DNA of 44,970 bases, taken from contig DURM01000042.1 in the NCBI GenBank assembly GCA_012837335.1, positions 1-44,970 of the forward strand, read 5' to 3'. Shown one piece after another: positions 1 through 7,755 of the stretch. A program made the translations under genes and the position numbers. The number at the start of each line of letters is the position of its first letter. The stretch's first letter is position 1. The notes beneath the pieces were generated by a model. It worked only from the letters and a program-made list of their open reading frames with translations. It made no database searches and was not told the DNA's origin. Source of the DNA: Bacillota bacterium. GTDB taxonomy: Bacteria; Bacillota; Limnochordia; Darwinibacteriales; DTU012.

Positions 1-235
1 TCCGTCCTAACTTGTATGGTTATCCAGCTTTTGGGCTTTCCCACGCTATGCAAGGTTACCCACCATACAAGCCAACCTCGGTTCGCTTGCGCTACGTTCC
101 AAGACTCCCCCTCGGCTTCCTCCAGACAACACTGTTACCAGTGTCGCCCTTGCCTGCTGGTTGTCTTCCCGCTGGTTAGGCGACAGGGCTTCTTGCAGCC
201 CATCGGCGCAGTAAGCATGCCAGGCACACATAAAG
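1..235. other. Non-coding block of unknown nature at the left edge
   Basis: No convincing reading frame is present: the frames that stay open have no ribosome site and no recognisable protein composition. The block holds an inverted repeat (TGTCGCC at 142-148 and GGCGACA at 179-185) enclosing a pyrimidine-rich stretch, and it runs directly into the terminator hairpin at 236-266. Its look resembles non-coding tails I have seen beside mobile elements in clostridial genomes, but that is an impression, not an identification. It could be the 3' end of a structured RNA or an insertion-element remnant continuing to the left of the window. Confidence 0.3.
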
Positions 236-266
236 AATCCGGTGCCGCAAAGCACCGGATTTTTTA
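236..266 (+). terminator. Intrinsic terminator (plus-strand transcript from left of window)
   Basis: A perfect 10-bp stem (AATCCGGTGC / GCACCGGATT) with a 6-nt loop is followed by six T residues on the plus strand. It would end transcription entering from the left edge. On the minus strand the hairpin lies just past the stop codon of fucI but is followed by only a weak T-run, so it may also help to end the fucI message. Confidence 0.8.
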
Positions 267-281
267 TATCTTGTAATCTTT

Positions 282-2075
282 TTAATATCTGCCGTAAAGG
301 GCTCCTAGGGCCTGGCACGCTCTGTAATCGGCCCCCTCTAAATCCTCGGTTCCAAAAGCTGACCAATAGCTTGGTCTAAAGATTTTATCTCGGGACACAT
401 TGTGCATCGCCACCGGAATTCGCAGAATGGAAGCCATGGTAATCAAATCGGCACCGATGTGGCCGTAGCTGAACACACCATGGTTGGCGCCCCAGTTGGC
501 CATTACTGTGTAGACATCTTTAAAGGCTCCCTTGCCGGTTGTGTTGGGCACAAACCAAGTTGTAGGCCAAGTCGGATCAGTGCGGTTGTTGAGGATTGCA
601 TGCACGTCGTCAGGAATGTCAACAGTATAACCCTCAGCGATCTGGAGCACCGGACCTAAACCTTTCACCAGATTAAGTCTGGTCAAGGTTACCGGCATAC
701 CGCCCTTGGACTTAAAGTTAGCTGAGAATCCGCCCCCGCGGAAGTAGCCTCGGTTGGCGGGACGCCATGGGGTTGCGTCAAGGCATTTCTTGGCTTCTTC
801 TTCAGTGATTTCCCAGAACGGCTTCATAGCCGGTTGGCCGTCAATGGTCTGCTCGCCAGATCCATCCAGGGCGGCAGAACCGGAGTTGATTAAGTGAATC
901 ATACCATCAGCTGCTCGTCCGGTGAGCTCATGTCCGGTAACCCGCTTAACTGCTTCCGGACTCCAATAGGTGCGCACATCAGCAAATACCTGAGCGGTAT
1001 TGGTGAGGAGATGACCGAGCGCCATGCACACACCGTTAAGAGTATCGTTTTCGGTAGCAACTAAGAAAGGCTGGCGGATGCCGTTCCAATCAAAGGATGA
1101 GTTGAGGATCGACTCCATAAAGTCGCCGTTGGGGAAATAGTCGGTCCACTGCCTCTGTCCTTGGAATCCGGCAATCAGCGCGTTGCGTCCCAGCGCTTCT
1201 TCGCCAAAGCCCATTTCATCAAGCTTAGGATTGCCGATCATTAAGTCCCGGGCAATCAAAGCCATTTTTACCACAAACTCCCAATCTTGATCCAGCTGTT
1301 CCCGGGTTGCCCTAAACTCAGGCGGATTGAGATCAGGGCCTTCCTTGCAGTTTTCTTTCACCCAGGCCAGCGCCCGCTCATATTCTTCCTGATCGTAGAT
1401 GCCCGATTCAATGCGGCGGATAAACTCAGACTGGTCAATGTACTCATTGCGCATGCCCAAATAGTTTTGGAAAAAGGCCTCGTCCACCATCGAGCCGGCA
1501 ATACCCATCGAAACAGAACCCATTGACAGATAAGAAGTTCCTCTCATCATGGCTACAGCCAAACCGGCTTTGACAAAGCGGAGGATTTTCTCCTTTACAT
1601 CTTCCGGAATTGTATTGTCGCCCGCATCCTGCACATCGCGGCCGTAGATGCCAAACGCCGGCAGGCCTTTTTGGTTGTGAGCAGCTAAAACCGCAGCTAA
1701 GTAAACTGCGCCCGGACGCTCAGAGCCGTTAAAACCCCAAATTGCTTTGGGGGTAAAGGGATCCATGTCCATTGTTTCACTGCCGTAGCACCAGCAGGGG
1801 GTAACGGTCAGGGATACGCCTACACCTTCCCGCTCGAATTTATCAGCAGCCATCGCCGCTTCTGCCACACCGCCGATGCAGGTGTCAGCGATAACACACT
1901 CTACTGGCTGTCCGTTCGGATACCGGAGGTTCTCACTGATCAGCTGCGCAGCAGCCTTGGCCAGCCCCATGGTCTGGTCTTCTAAGGATTCCCTTACGCC
2001 TTTACGTCTTCCATCAATAACAGGACGAATACCGACTTTCGGCAGACGTCCCTTTAAACGCCATTCATTGCCCAT
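282..2075 (-). CDS. fucI: L-fucose isomerase
   Basis: This cytoplasmic aldose-ketose isomerase converts L-fucose to L-fuculose (and usually D-arabinose to D-ribulose) with a divalent metal. The 597-residue product matches the family length (591 in E. coli) and carries the family blocks [54 protein letters not shown] and, near the C-terminus, [20 protein letters not shown] with the metal-binding His. The start was set at the ATG at 2075 because AAAGGGGAGG stands 7-8 nt upstream; a longer open frame reaching 2135 has no such site. The gene is transcribed alone, divergently from ung. No fuculokinase or fuculose-phosphate aldolase is adjacent. The mutarotase FucU and an alpha-fucosidase are encoded elsewhere in the window, which supports a role in L-fucose use. 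Confidence 0.95.
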   Translation of the reverse strand: MGNEWRLKGRLPKVGIRPVIDGRRKGVRESLEDQTMGLAKAAAQLISENLRYPNGQPVECVIADTCIGGVAEAAMAADKFEREGVGVSLTVTPCWCYGSETMDMDPFTPKAIWGFNGSERPGAVYLAAVLAAHNQKGLPAFGIYGRDVQDAGDNTIPEDVKEKILRFVKAGLAVAMMRGTSYLSMGSVSMGIAGSMVDEAFFQNYLGMRNEYIDQSEFIRRIESGIYDQEEYERALAWVKENCKEGPDLNPPEFRATREQLDQDWEFVVKMALIARDLMIGNPKLDEMGFGEEALGRNALIAGFQGQRQWTDYFPNGDFMESILNSSFDWNGIRQPFLVATENDTLNGVCMALGHLLTNTAQVFADVRTYWSPEAVKRVTGHELTGRAADGMIHLINSGSAALDGSGEQTIDGQPAMKPFWEITEEEAKKCLDATPWRPANRGYFRGGGFSANFKSKGGMPVTLTRLNLVKGLGPVLQIAEGYTVDIPDDVHAILNNRTDPTWPTTWFVPNTTGKGAFKDVYTVMANWGANHGVFSYGHIGADLITMASILRIPVAMHNVSRDKIFRPSYWSAFGTEDLEGADYRACQALGALYGRY

Positions 2076-2106
2076 GAACTTGCCTCCCCTTTCCATGTTT
2101 ATCTCT

Positions 2107-2135
2107 GTTATAATTATTAGAGAAAGCAGGAACAA
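2107..2135 (-). promoter_or_regulatory. Possible sigma-A promoter for fucI
   Basis: On the minus strand TTGTTC (2130-2135) and TATAAC (2107-2112) are separated by 17 nt and lie about 30 nt upstream of the fucI start. The -10 element matches 5 of 6 consensus bases and the -35 only 3 of 6. No operator could be recognised. Confidence 0.4.
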
Positions 2136-2197
2136 ATCCTGCCGATTGTTCTAGAATTTGGAAATATGTAAAGCTAGGTTAGAAAGGAAGTTGAAGA

Positions 2198-2881
2198 ATG
2201 GTTAAACTGGGGAATGATTGGGATGATCTGTTGGGAAGTGAGTTTCAGAAAGACTATTACCTAAAGCTGCGGCAGTTTCTGATTCACGAATACCGCAATC
2301 ATACCATTTATCCCGATATGTACGATATCTTAAACGCGCTGAAAATTACCTCCTATGCTGATACTAAGGTAGTAATCATCGGCCAGGACCCCTACCACGG
2401 CCCCAACCAGGCCCATGGACTGGCTTTTTCCGTGAAGCCGGGTGTGGCAGTTCCGCCTTCGCTGGTAAACATCTTTAAGGAGCTCCAGGATGATCTCGGC
2501 TGTTTTATGCCTGATAACGGCTATTTAGTACCCTGGGCAGAGCAGGGAGTGCTGCTGTTAAACGCTGTTTTAACAGTGCGGGCAGGACAGGCCCATTCCC
2601 ACCGCAGTCGGGGTTGGGAGCTGTTTACTGACAAGGTAATCGAGCTTTTGAACAAAAAAAATACCCCGGTGGTATTTCTCCTCTGGGGTAATAATGCTAA
2701 ACGCAAGGCTAAAGCCATAACTAACCCCAGCCACCTGGTGCTGACCGCAGCCCATCCCAGTCCCCTGTCAGCCTCCCGGGGATTCTTCGGCTGCAGGCAC
2801 TTTTCCCAAACCAACCGCTTTCTCACAAGCTGCGGTTTAGAACCGATCAAATGGCAGATTCCGCTAATGCGGACTGAATAG
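2198..2881 (+). CDS. ung: Uracil-DNA glycosylase, family 1
   Basis: The enzyme removes uracil from DNA to start base-excision repair. The 227-residue protein has both diagnostic motifs of family 1: the water-activating loop [18 protein letters not shown] with catalytic Asp64, and the minor-groove loop [18 protein letters not shown] with His186. These positions are essentially those of E. coli Ung (Asp64, His187). The middle segment [18 protein letters not shown] is also typical. The start ATG follows AGAAAGGAAG. The 3' end overlaps the convergent sensor-like gene by 35 nt, so the two messages are complementary at their ends. Confidence 0.97.
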   Translation: MVKLGNDWDDLLGSEFQKDYYLKLRQFLIHEYRNHTIYPDMYDILNALKITSYADTKVVIIGQDPYHGPNQAHGLAFSVKPGVAVPPSLVNIFKELQDDLGCFMPDNGYLVPWAEQGVLLLNAVLTVRAGQAHSHRSRGWELFTDKVIELLNKKNTPVVFLLWGNNAKRKAKAITNPSHLVLTAAHPSPLSASRGFFGCRHFSQTNRFLTSCGLEPIKWQIPLMRTE

Positions 2882-3671
2882 CCTTGGATTGGATCTCGAC
2901 GCGGCAGGTCACATCCTGATCATTTTTGCAAATGGTCAGCTTGCCTCCGATTTCAGAAGCAATCTGACGGCAGATCGGCAATTTAAATGACCTAAATTCA
3001 CAATGTGAATAGTCAGTGTTGTTGTGTCTCACTTCTAAGACCGCGGATCCGTGGACAGAATACCAGCGCAGCCAAACCCGAGGCTCTGTTTTTTCGACCA
3101 CCGCCTCAAAGGCTGCATCAACCAAATTTGACATCAATCGGGCAGCTAAGCGCTTGGTATGTTCATCTGCGGGAGGCTCTGCCTGCACCATAGCGAGGAA
3201 TCGGATTTTCTTCTGCTCCGCCTGCTCCTGCTTCCGCTCGAGAACTGTTTCCCAGGGATCGTGGGGAAAGAAAGCGGAGTGATGCTCATATTTATCGGAT
3301 TGATCGGCTGCCATAAACTGCAGATAGCTTTCGGCAGCTTCATATTGGCCTACCTGCAGGTAAGCAGTAACAACCGAAATCTGATTGAGGATGTCATTGC
3401 GCTCTTCCTGCATGAGAGCCGCCATTTTCTTGGCATAATCTGCCTGAGCCCGGCAGATCTCCTGCTGCAGTTTATTTTCTTTATGAATCTGTTTCAGCAG
3501 CCGCAGAATCCAGCAGAAAAAAACCAGCATCGCTGCTCCGAGGCAGACCACGGTCAATGCTATAGAGCTGTTCAGATCAGGTGTGCTAAAAAAGATTAGA
3601 TTCAGAGCAGCGTACTTAATTCCAAGTATAATCAATGCACCTGAAATTAAGAAAATTCTAGAGCGAACCAC
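2847..3671 (-). CDS. Membrane sensor protein of the Spo0B/DcuS type, degenerate kinase
   Basis: The 274-residue protein has two N-terminal membrane segments (about residues 5-28 and 35-58), a coiled linker, a dimerisation helix of the SPOB-alpha type (residues 86-120) and a C-terminal region in the position of a GHKL ATPase domain. In this family the helix normally reads ERHDxLNH, the His being the phospho-acceptor; here it reads ERNDILNQ, with Asn92 encoded by AAT at 3396-3398. The N-box reads [10 protein letters not shown], so the Mg-binding Asn is Ala186, and no DxGxG box is visible. It is therefore probably catalytically inactive, perhaps a scaffold or regulatory partner. No response regulator is adjacent. 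The GTG start at 3671 was preferred because AGGGGGAG precedes it by 7 nt; TTG 3698 and ATG 3695 have no ribosome site. Confidence 0.75.
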   Translation of the reverse strand: MVRSRIFLISGALIILGIKYAALNLIFFSTPDLNSSIALTVVCLGAAMLVFFCWILRLLKQIHKENKLQQEICRAQADYAKKMAALMQEERNDILNQISVVTAYLQVGQYEAAESYLQFMAADQSDKYEHHSAFFPHDPWETVLERKQEQAEQKKIRFLAMVQAEPPADEHTKRLAARLMSNLVDAAFEAVVEKTEPRVWLRWYSVHGSAVLEVRHNNTDYSHCEFRSFKLPICRQIASEIGGKLTICKNDQDVTCRVEIQSKAIQSALAESAI

Positions 3672-3760
3672 TGAAAAACTCCCCCTATAACGCATCAAGC
3701 AGGAAAATACCGGTGGCGATGCGAAGAATCTGTTATACCAAAAACAAGGAGCGATAATTA

Positions 3761-4573
3761 ATGTGGCCTAAGAATGCATCAAAGTCTCACATCATTACCT
3801 TTACCGCAGTAACTCTTCTTGCCAGCTGGGGTATTGCATATTTGGTTGCTAATAATGCCAATCAGATTGGCATTTTAGGAATGGTAATGGTGATTCCCAC
3901 TATCACTGCAATCTCCCTGAATATTATCCATCATAGATCAATTTTTAATATATATCAACCGGTAGTAACCGGCACTACCCGCAAATCTCTAGTGTTTGCA
4001 GTGCTGTATCCCATTGCATTTGCCGCTTTAACAGGTGTGATTGCCCTGTTAACCGGCAAAGCTGAAATCAACAGCGGCAGTCTTCCCCTGCCTACCGATT
4101 ACCTGCTCCATCTAGTGGGTATTGTCCTGTTTATGGTGATGGCTTTCGGCGAAGAGTACGGCTGGCGAGGATTTCTCCTGCCTGCTCTCAGCGAACATTA
4201 CGGCAAGCTGACGGCTGCGCTGTTAGTGGGAGCGGTATGGGCTTTGTACCATGCACCCGGCTCCTATGTTACTGCAGCTCAGTTGGGGGCCGCCAATCCA
4301 TGGCTCTATACTCTCGTCCAAATGCTCCTGCTCATAGCCCGGTCCTTACCTTTGGCTTACTGCTACTTTCAAACTAAGGGCAGCATCATTGGCGTGATTT
4401 TATTCCGGGCTGTCTGGGACATTGCCCATGGACTTGTCCTCGGACAAACTGCCGGAGAAGCAAGAACGATCTTAACCGGCAGTTACTTCCTGACCGGCGT
4501 TATTTCCTGGGAGTTAGTTTTAAGCCTAGCCGCAGCAGTGTGGTTTGCCATCAAACTTAAGAAAGAAGCCTGA
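3761..4573 (+). CDS. CPBP family intramembrane glutamic endopeptidase (Abi/CAAX-like)
   Basis: This is an integral membrane protein of 270 residues with about seven to eight hydrophobic segments. It shows the CPBP motifs in order: EEYGWRGFLLP (Glu131, Glu132, Arg136), ALYHAPGS (His164) and FRAVWDIAHG (His223). Members of the family cleave peptides within the membrane (CAAX-prenyl protease Rce1, bacteriocin self-immunity proteins), but the substrate of this one cannot be told from sequence. The ATG is preceded by AGGAG at 9 nt. It is transcribed divergently from the degenerate sensor gene and ends in a terminator that begins inside its last codons, so it forms a single-gene unit. Confidence 0.88.
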   Translation: MWPKNASKSHIITFTAVTLLASWGIAYLVANNANQIGILGMVMVIPTITAISLNIIHHRSIFNIYQPVVTGTTRKSLVFAVLYPIAFAALTGVIALLTGKAEINSGSLPLPTDYLLHLVGIVLFMVMAFGEEYGWRGFLLPALSEHYGKLTAALLVGAVWALYHAPGSYVTAAQLGAANPWLYTLVQMLLLIARSLPLAYCYFQTKGSIIGVILFRAVWDIAHGLVLGQTAGEARTILTGSYFLTGVISWELVLSLAAAVWFAIKLKKEA

Positions 4574-4597
4574 TTCGTAGGAACCAGGCTTTTTTTT
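4566..4597 (+). terminator. Intrinsic terminator of the CPBP gene
   Basis: The stem AAGCCTG / CAGGCTT is followed by eight T residues on the plus strand; the 5' arm includes the stop codon of the CPBP gene. The convergent kdgK gene ends inside the T-run at 4596. The minus-strand side has only a weak T-run. Confidence 0.85.
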
Positions 4598-5621
4598 ATC
4601 TTTGAACCCGTCCTGATGCGTCGCCGCCTGCTAAATTCTCTACTTCGGCTACCGATACCAAGTTGTAGTCGCCGTAGATGGTGTGCTTCAAGGAAGAAGC
4701 TGCAACTGCGAATTCCAGCGCTTCACCTACCGGCTTGCCGGTAACCAGTCCGTAAATCAGACCAGCAGCAAAGGAGTCGCCGCCACCAACTCGGTCAACA
4801 ATATGCAGCTTGTACACTTTGGAGCGGTAGTATTCATTGCCGTCATAGATCATGGCAGACCAGCCGTTATCAGAGGCTGAATAGCTTTCGCGCAGGGTAG
4901 ATCCAACATATTTAAATCCAAATTTGTCTTTCATCTGCTTGAAGATGTCTTTGTAGCCTTCAAGATCGAGTTCGCCGGTAGTAACATCGCTCTTACCTGG
5001 TTTGAAACCAAGAGTAATGTCAGCGTCCTCTTCGTTGCCGATGCAGACATCCACATACTGCATCAGGTGAGTCATGACTTTCCGGGCTTTCTCCGGAGTC
5101 CACAGTTTTTTGCGGTAGTTAAGGTCAACACTGACTGTTACGCCGTGCTTTTTCGCAGCGATCAGAGCAGCTTCAGTAAGCTCGGTGGCTTTATCACTGA
5201 TTGCCGGAGTAATACCGCTCCAGTGGAACCAGTCAGCATCTTTAAAGATCTCGTCAAAGTCAAAATCAGAAACATCGGCTTCAGCGATCGCTGAGCGAGC
5301 CCGGTCATAAATTACCTTGGACGCTCTTACGGATGCGCCAGTTTCTGCGTAATAGATTCCGACCCGGTCGCCACCTCTGGCAATATAATCAGTGTTAACG
5401 CCATAGCGGCGGAGACTGTTAACCGCTGCCTGACCGATTTCATGCTCCGGAAGCTTGGTTACAAAATAAGCGTCCAAACCATAATTGGCCAGGGATACTG
5501 CAACGTTTGCTTCCCCCCCGCCCCATACTACATCGAATGAATCTGTCTGCACAAAGCGCAGATTATTCGGAGGAGATAATCTTAACATTATCTCTCCCAT
5601 GGTGACTACTTTTTTTGCCAT
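4596..5621 (-). CDS. kdgK: 2-keto-3-deoxygluconate kinase-like PfkB-family sugar kinase
   Basis: This cytoplasmic PfkB/ribokinase-fold kinase probably phosphorylates 2-keto-3-deoxygluconate (KDG) to KDPG in uronate and pectin breakdown. The 341-residue protein has the N-terminal substrate pocket (GEIMLRLSPP, GGGEANVAVSLANYG) and the C-terminal PfkB signature DRVGGGDSFAAGLIYG with catalytic base Asp282. The blocks WFHWSGITPA and SVDLNYRKKLW are typical of KdgK proteins. The ATG follows GGGAGG. It lies 123 nt downstream of acn on the same strand. No KDPG aldolase, uronate isomerase or dehydratase is nearby, so the assignment rests on sequence; another sugar acid or 2-keto sugar remains possible. 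Confidence 0.85.
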   Translation of the reverse strand: MAKKVVTMGEIMLRLSPPNNLRFVQTDSFDVVWGGGEANVAVSLANYGLDAYFVTKLPEHEIGQAAVNSLRRYGVNTDYIARGGDRVGIYYAETGASVRASKVIYDRARSAIAEADVSDFDFDEIFKDADWFHWSGITPAISDKATELTEAALIAAKKHGVTVSVDLNYRKKLWTPEKARKVMTHLMQYVDVCIGNEEDADITLGFKPGKSDVTTGELDLEGYKDIFKQMKDKFGFKYVGSTLRESYSASDNGWSAMIYDGNEYYRSKVYKLHIVDRVGGGDSFAAGLIYGLVTGKPVGEALEFAVAASSLKHTIYGDYNLVSVAEVENLAGGDASGRVQR

Positions 5622-5744
5622 AGCAACTTGCCTCCCATTATATATTGATCTAGAAATCCTAGTGTAAAAAGCTCCGCGAATATATTCGGCATCGAACGAA
5701 ATTATCCTGCCAAAACTTAGATCTGATCCTAGTTTTTGCCAGCT
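5622..5744 (-). promoter_or_regulatory. acn-kdgK intergenic region with two inverted repeats
   Basis: This gap holds a perfect 12-bp palindrome, CGAATATATTCG at 5677-5688, centred about 60 nt upstream of the kdgK start, and an imperfect 17-18 bp inverted repeat with arms at 5707-5723 and 5725-5742 immediately after the acn stop codon. The latter has no T-run, so it is a poor intrinsic terminator. The palindrome is in the right place for a repressor site controlling kdgK, but no regulator family could be assigned and no clear -35/-10 pair was seen. Confidence 0.35.
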
Positions 5745-7670
5745 TTACTGACGCTGTTTGATCCAATTAATCTTGCCGCCCATGAGCAGCACTGCTAGTT
5801 CTCGCTCACTCAACTCACATTTCACGCGGTAATCGCAGGAACGCGTGATATTCTTAACGATAACTTCATTTCCTGCCCTCAGCTGATCTTTAATATTTTC
5901 GATTTCCAGCTGATCCAATTCCTGAATCTGATCGTAATCCGCTTCATCGACGAAGGTCAACGGCACAATTCCGGCGTTGATCAGATTCGCCCGGTGAATG
6001 CGGGCAAAGCTTTTGGCCACAACTGCCTTGATCCCCAGATAAAGCGGGGCTAACGCAGCGTGCTCCCGGCTGGAACCCTGACCGTAGTTTTCTCCCGCCG
6101 CGATAATACCGCCGCTGTTTTCCTGCGCCCGCTTCGGAAAGTCGGGATCGCAGGGCGTGAGGCAGTATTCAGCCAAATAAGGAATATTGGAGCGGTAAGG
6201 CAGCAGTTTGGCATTGGACGGCATAATGTGATCAGTTGTGATGTGATCGCCCAGCTTGATCAAAACCTTACCAGCAAGCTTGTCGCCCATAGCCACGTTC
6301 TGAGGGAACGGCTTAATATTCGGCCCCCGAACCAGCTCGGCATCTGCTCCTTCCGGATCCGGTGGAATAATCATGTTATCGTTGATATGGAATTCTTCCG
6401 GCATCGGTACCTCCAGATCCACATTACAAGTCCTGGGATCGGTTAAAACTCCCGCTATGGCACTGGCTGCCGCAGTTTCCGGACTGACTAAATAGACACT
6501 GGCCGACATGGTGCCGCAGCGGCCTTTGAAATTGCGGTTAAATGTGCGAAGCGAGATGCCATCTGTTGGCGGCGCTTGACCCATGCCGATGCAGGGTCCA
6601 CAGCCTGACTCAAGAATCCGGGCACCAGCTGCAATCAGATCTGCCAAGGCTCCGTTTTCAGCGAGCATGGTCAAAACCTGCTTGGAGCCGGGTGAAATTA
6701 CGAGGCTGACATTAGGATGCACAGTTTTACCCTTGAGAATTCTCGCTGCCCGCATCAAGTCCTGATAGGAGCTGTTGGTGCAGCTGCCGATGGCAACTTG
6801 ATCGATCTTAACCGGACCGATTTCCCGCACCTTCGCTACATTATCCGGACTGTGAGGTTTAGCTGCTAAAGGTTCAATTGCTCCTAAATCGATTACGATA
6901 GTGTGGTCGTACTCAGCATCTGGATCCGCTGCCAGGGGAGTCCAATCCTCTTCCCGCTTTTGAGCCCGCAGAAACTCTCTGGTGAGCTCATCACTGGGGA
7001 AGACCGAAGTTGTTGCCCCCAGCTCGGCGCCCATGTTGGTGATGGTGGCCCGCTCCGGCACACTTAAGTAAGCCAGGGCGTCGCCTGAGTATTCAAAAAT
7101 CCTGCCTACCCCACCCTTAACAGTAAGGCGGCGAAGAATCTCTAAAATAATGTCTTTGGCAGTTACAAATGGAGCCAACTTACCGGTCAGCCGGATATTA
7201 ACAATCTCCGGCATGGTCAGATAATAAGGCTCGCCTGCCATTGCTGCTGCCACATCAAGACCGCCTGCTCCGATTGCCAGCATGCCGATCCCGCCGTTTG
7301 TTGGGGTGTGGCTGTCGGAACCAAGCAGCGTTTGACCGGGCACTCCGAAGCGCTCTAGATGCACCTGGTGGCAGATGCCGTTGCCAGGACGGGAAAAATA
7401 GATTCCATATTTGCGCGCTGCCGATTGAATAAAGAGATGGTCATCGGCGTTCTCAAAACCTTCCTGCAGCATGTTGTGGTCGATGTAGGCCACTGACAGC
7501 TTGGTTTTAACCCGCTTGATGCCCATGGCTTCCAGCTGCAGATAAGCCATGGTTCCAGTTGAATCCTGGGTCAGAGTCTGGTCAATGCGAATGCCGATCT
7601 CTGTTCCCGGTGTCATATCTCCCTCAACCAAATGTGCTTGAATCAGTTTTTGCGCTAAATTTAAGCCCAT
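5745..7670 (-). CDS. acn: Aconitate hydratase (short monomeric type)
   Basis: Aconitase interconverts citrate and isocitrate using a [4Fe-4S] cluster. The 641-residue protein has the three cluster cysteines in order: Cys297 in GSCTNSSYQ, and Cys357 and Cys360 in SGCGPCIGMG. It also has the substrate motif DSHTPTNGGIGMLAIGAGG and the C-terminal swivel-domain block GENYGQGSSREHAALAP. It is much shorter than AcnA or AcnB (about 870-890 residues) and resembles the compact form found in many anaerobes and in Aquifex-type bacteria. A 3-isopropylmalate dehydratase was considered, but that enzyme is usually split into two subunits. GGGAAGGGAATTG precedes the ATG. It is downstream of pulA by 85 nt. 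No citrate synthase or isocitrate dehydrogenase is near. Confidence 0.92.
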   Translation of the reverse strand: MGLNLAQKLIQAHLVEGDMTPGTEIGIRIDQTLTQDSTGTMAYLQLEAMGIKRVKTKLSVAYIDHNMLQEGFENADDHLFIQSAARKYGIYFSRPGNGICHQVHLERFGVPGQTLLGSDSHTPTNGGIGMLAIGAGGLDVAAAMAGEPYYLTMPEIVNIRLTGKLAPFVTAKDIILEILRRLTVKGGVGRIFEYSGDALAYLSVPERATITNMGAELGATTSVFPSDELTREFLRAQKREEDWTPLAADPDAEYDHTIVIDLGAIEPLAAKPHSPDNVAKVREIGPVKIDQVAIGSCTNSSYQDLMRAARILKGKTVHPNVSLVISPGSKQVLTMLAENGALADLIAAGARILESGCGPCIGMGQAPPTDGISLRTFNRNFKGRCGTMSASVYLVSPETAAASAIAGVLTDPRTCNVDLEVPMPEEFHINDNMIIPPDPEGADAELVRGPNIKPFPQNVAMGDKLAGKVLIKLGDHITTDHIMPSNAKLLPYRSNIPYLAEYCLTPCDPDFPKRAQENSGGIIAAGENYGQGSSREHAALAPLYLGIKAVVAKSFARIHRANLINAGIVPLTFVDEADYDQIQELDQLEIENIKDQLRAGNEVIVKNITRSCDYRVKCELSERELAVLLMGGKINWIKQRQ

Positions 7671-7755
7671 GATTTCAATTCCCTTCCCAGAAGTGATGAT
7701 TCAGAAATTGGATTTTTGCTCATCTAAATCCTTCATAAACGGGAAGTTCTAACGT

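Noticed and set aside
46-366. Minus-strand open frame of 106 codons across the left non-coding block
   Set aside because: It runs into the 3' part of fucI in another frame and across the terminator hairpin, has no ribosome site, and its composition (many Arg, Gly and Ser) is that of a shadow frame.
3159-3599. Plus-strand open frame of 146 codons
   Set aside because: It lies entirely opposite the sensor-like gene, which has clear domain motifs and a strong ribosome site; the plus-strand frame has none.
3761-4573. CPBP protease beside a sensor kinase as a bacteriocin immunity or peptide-signalling locus
   Set aside because: No small double-glycine peptide gene, ABC exporter or response regulator is nearby, and the sensor gene is divergent and degenerate.
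5745-7670. 3-isopropylmalate or homoaconitate dehydratase instead of aconitase
   Set aside because: The large and swivel domains are fused in one 641-residue chain with aconitase-type motifs, and no leucine- or lysine-pathway genes are adjacent; a minor doubt about substrate remains.
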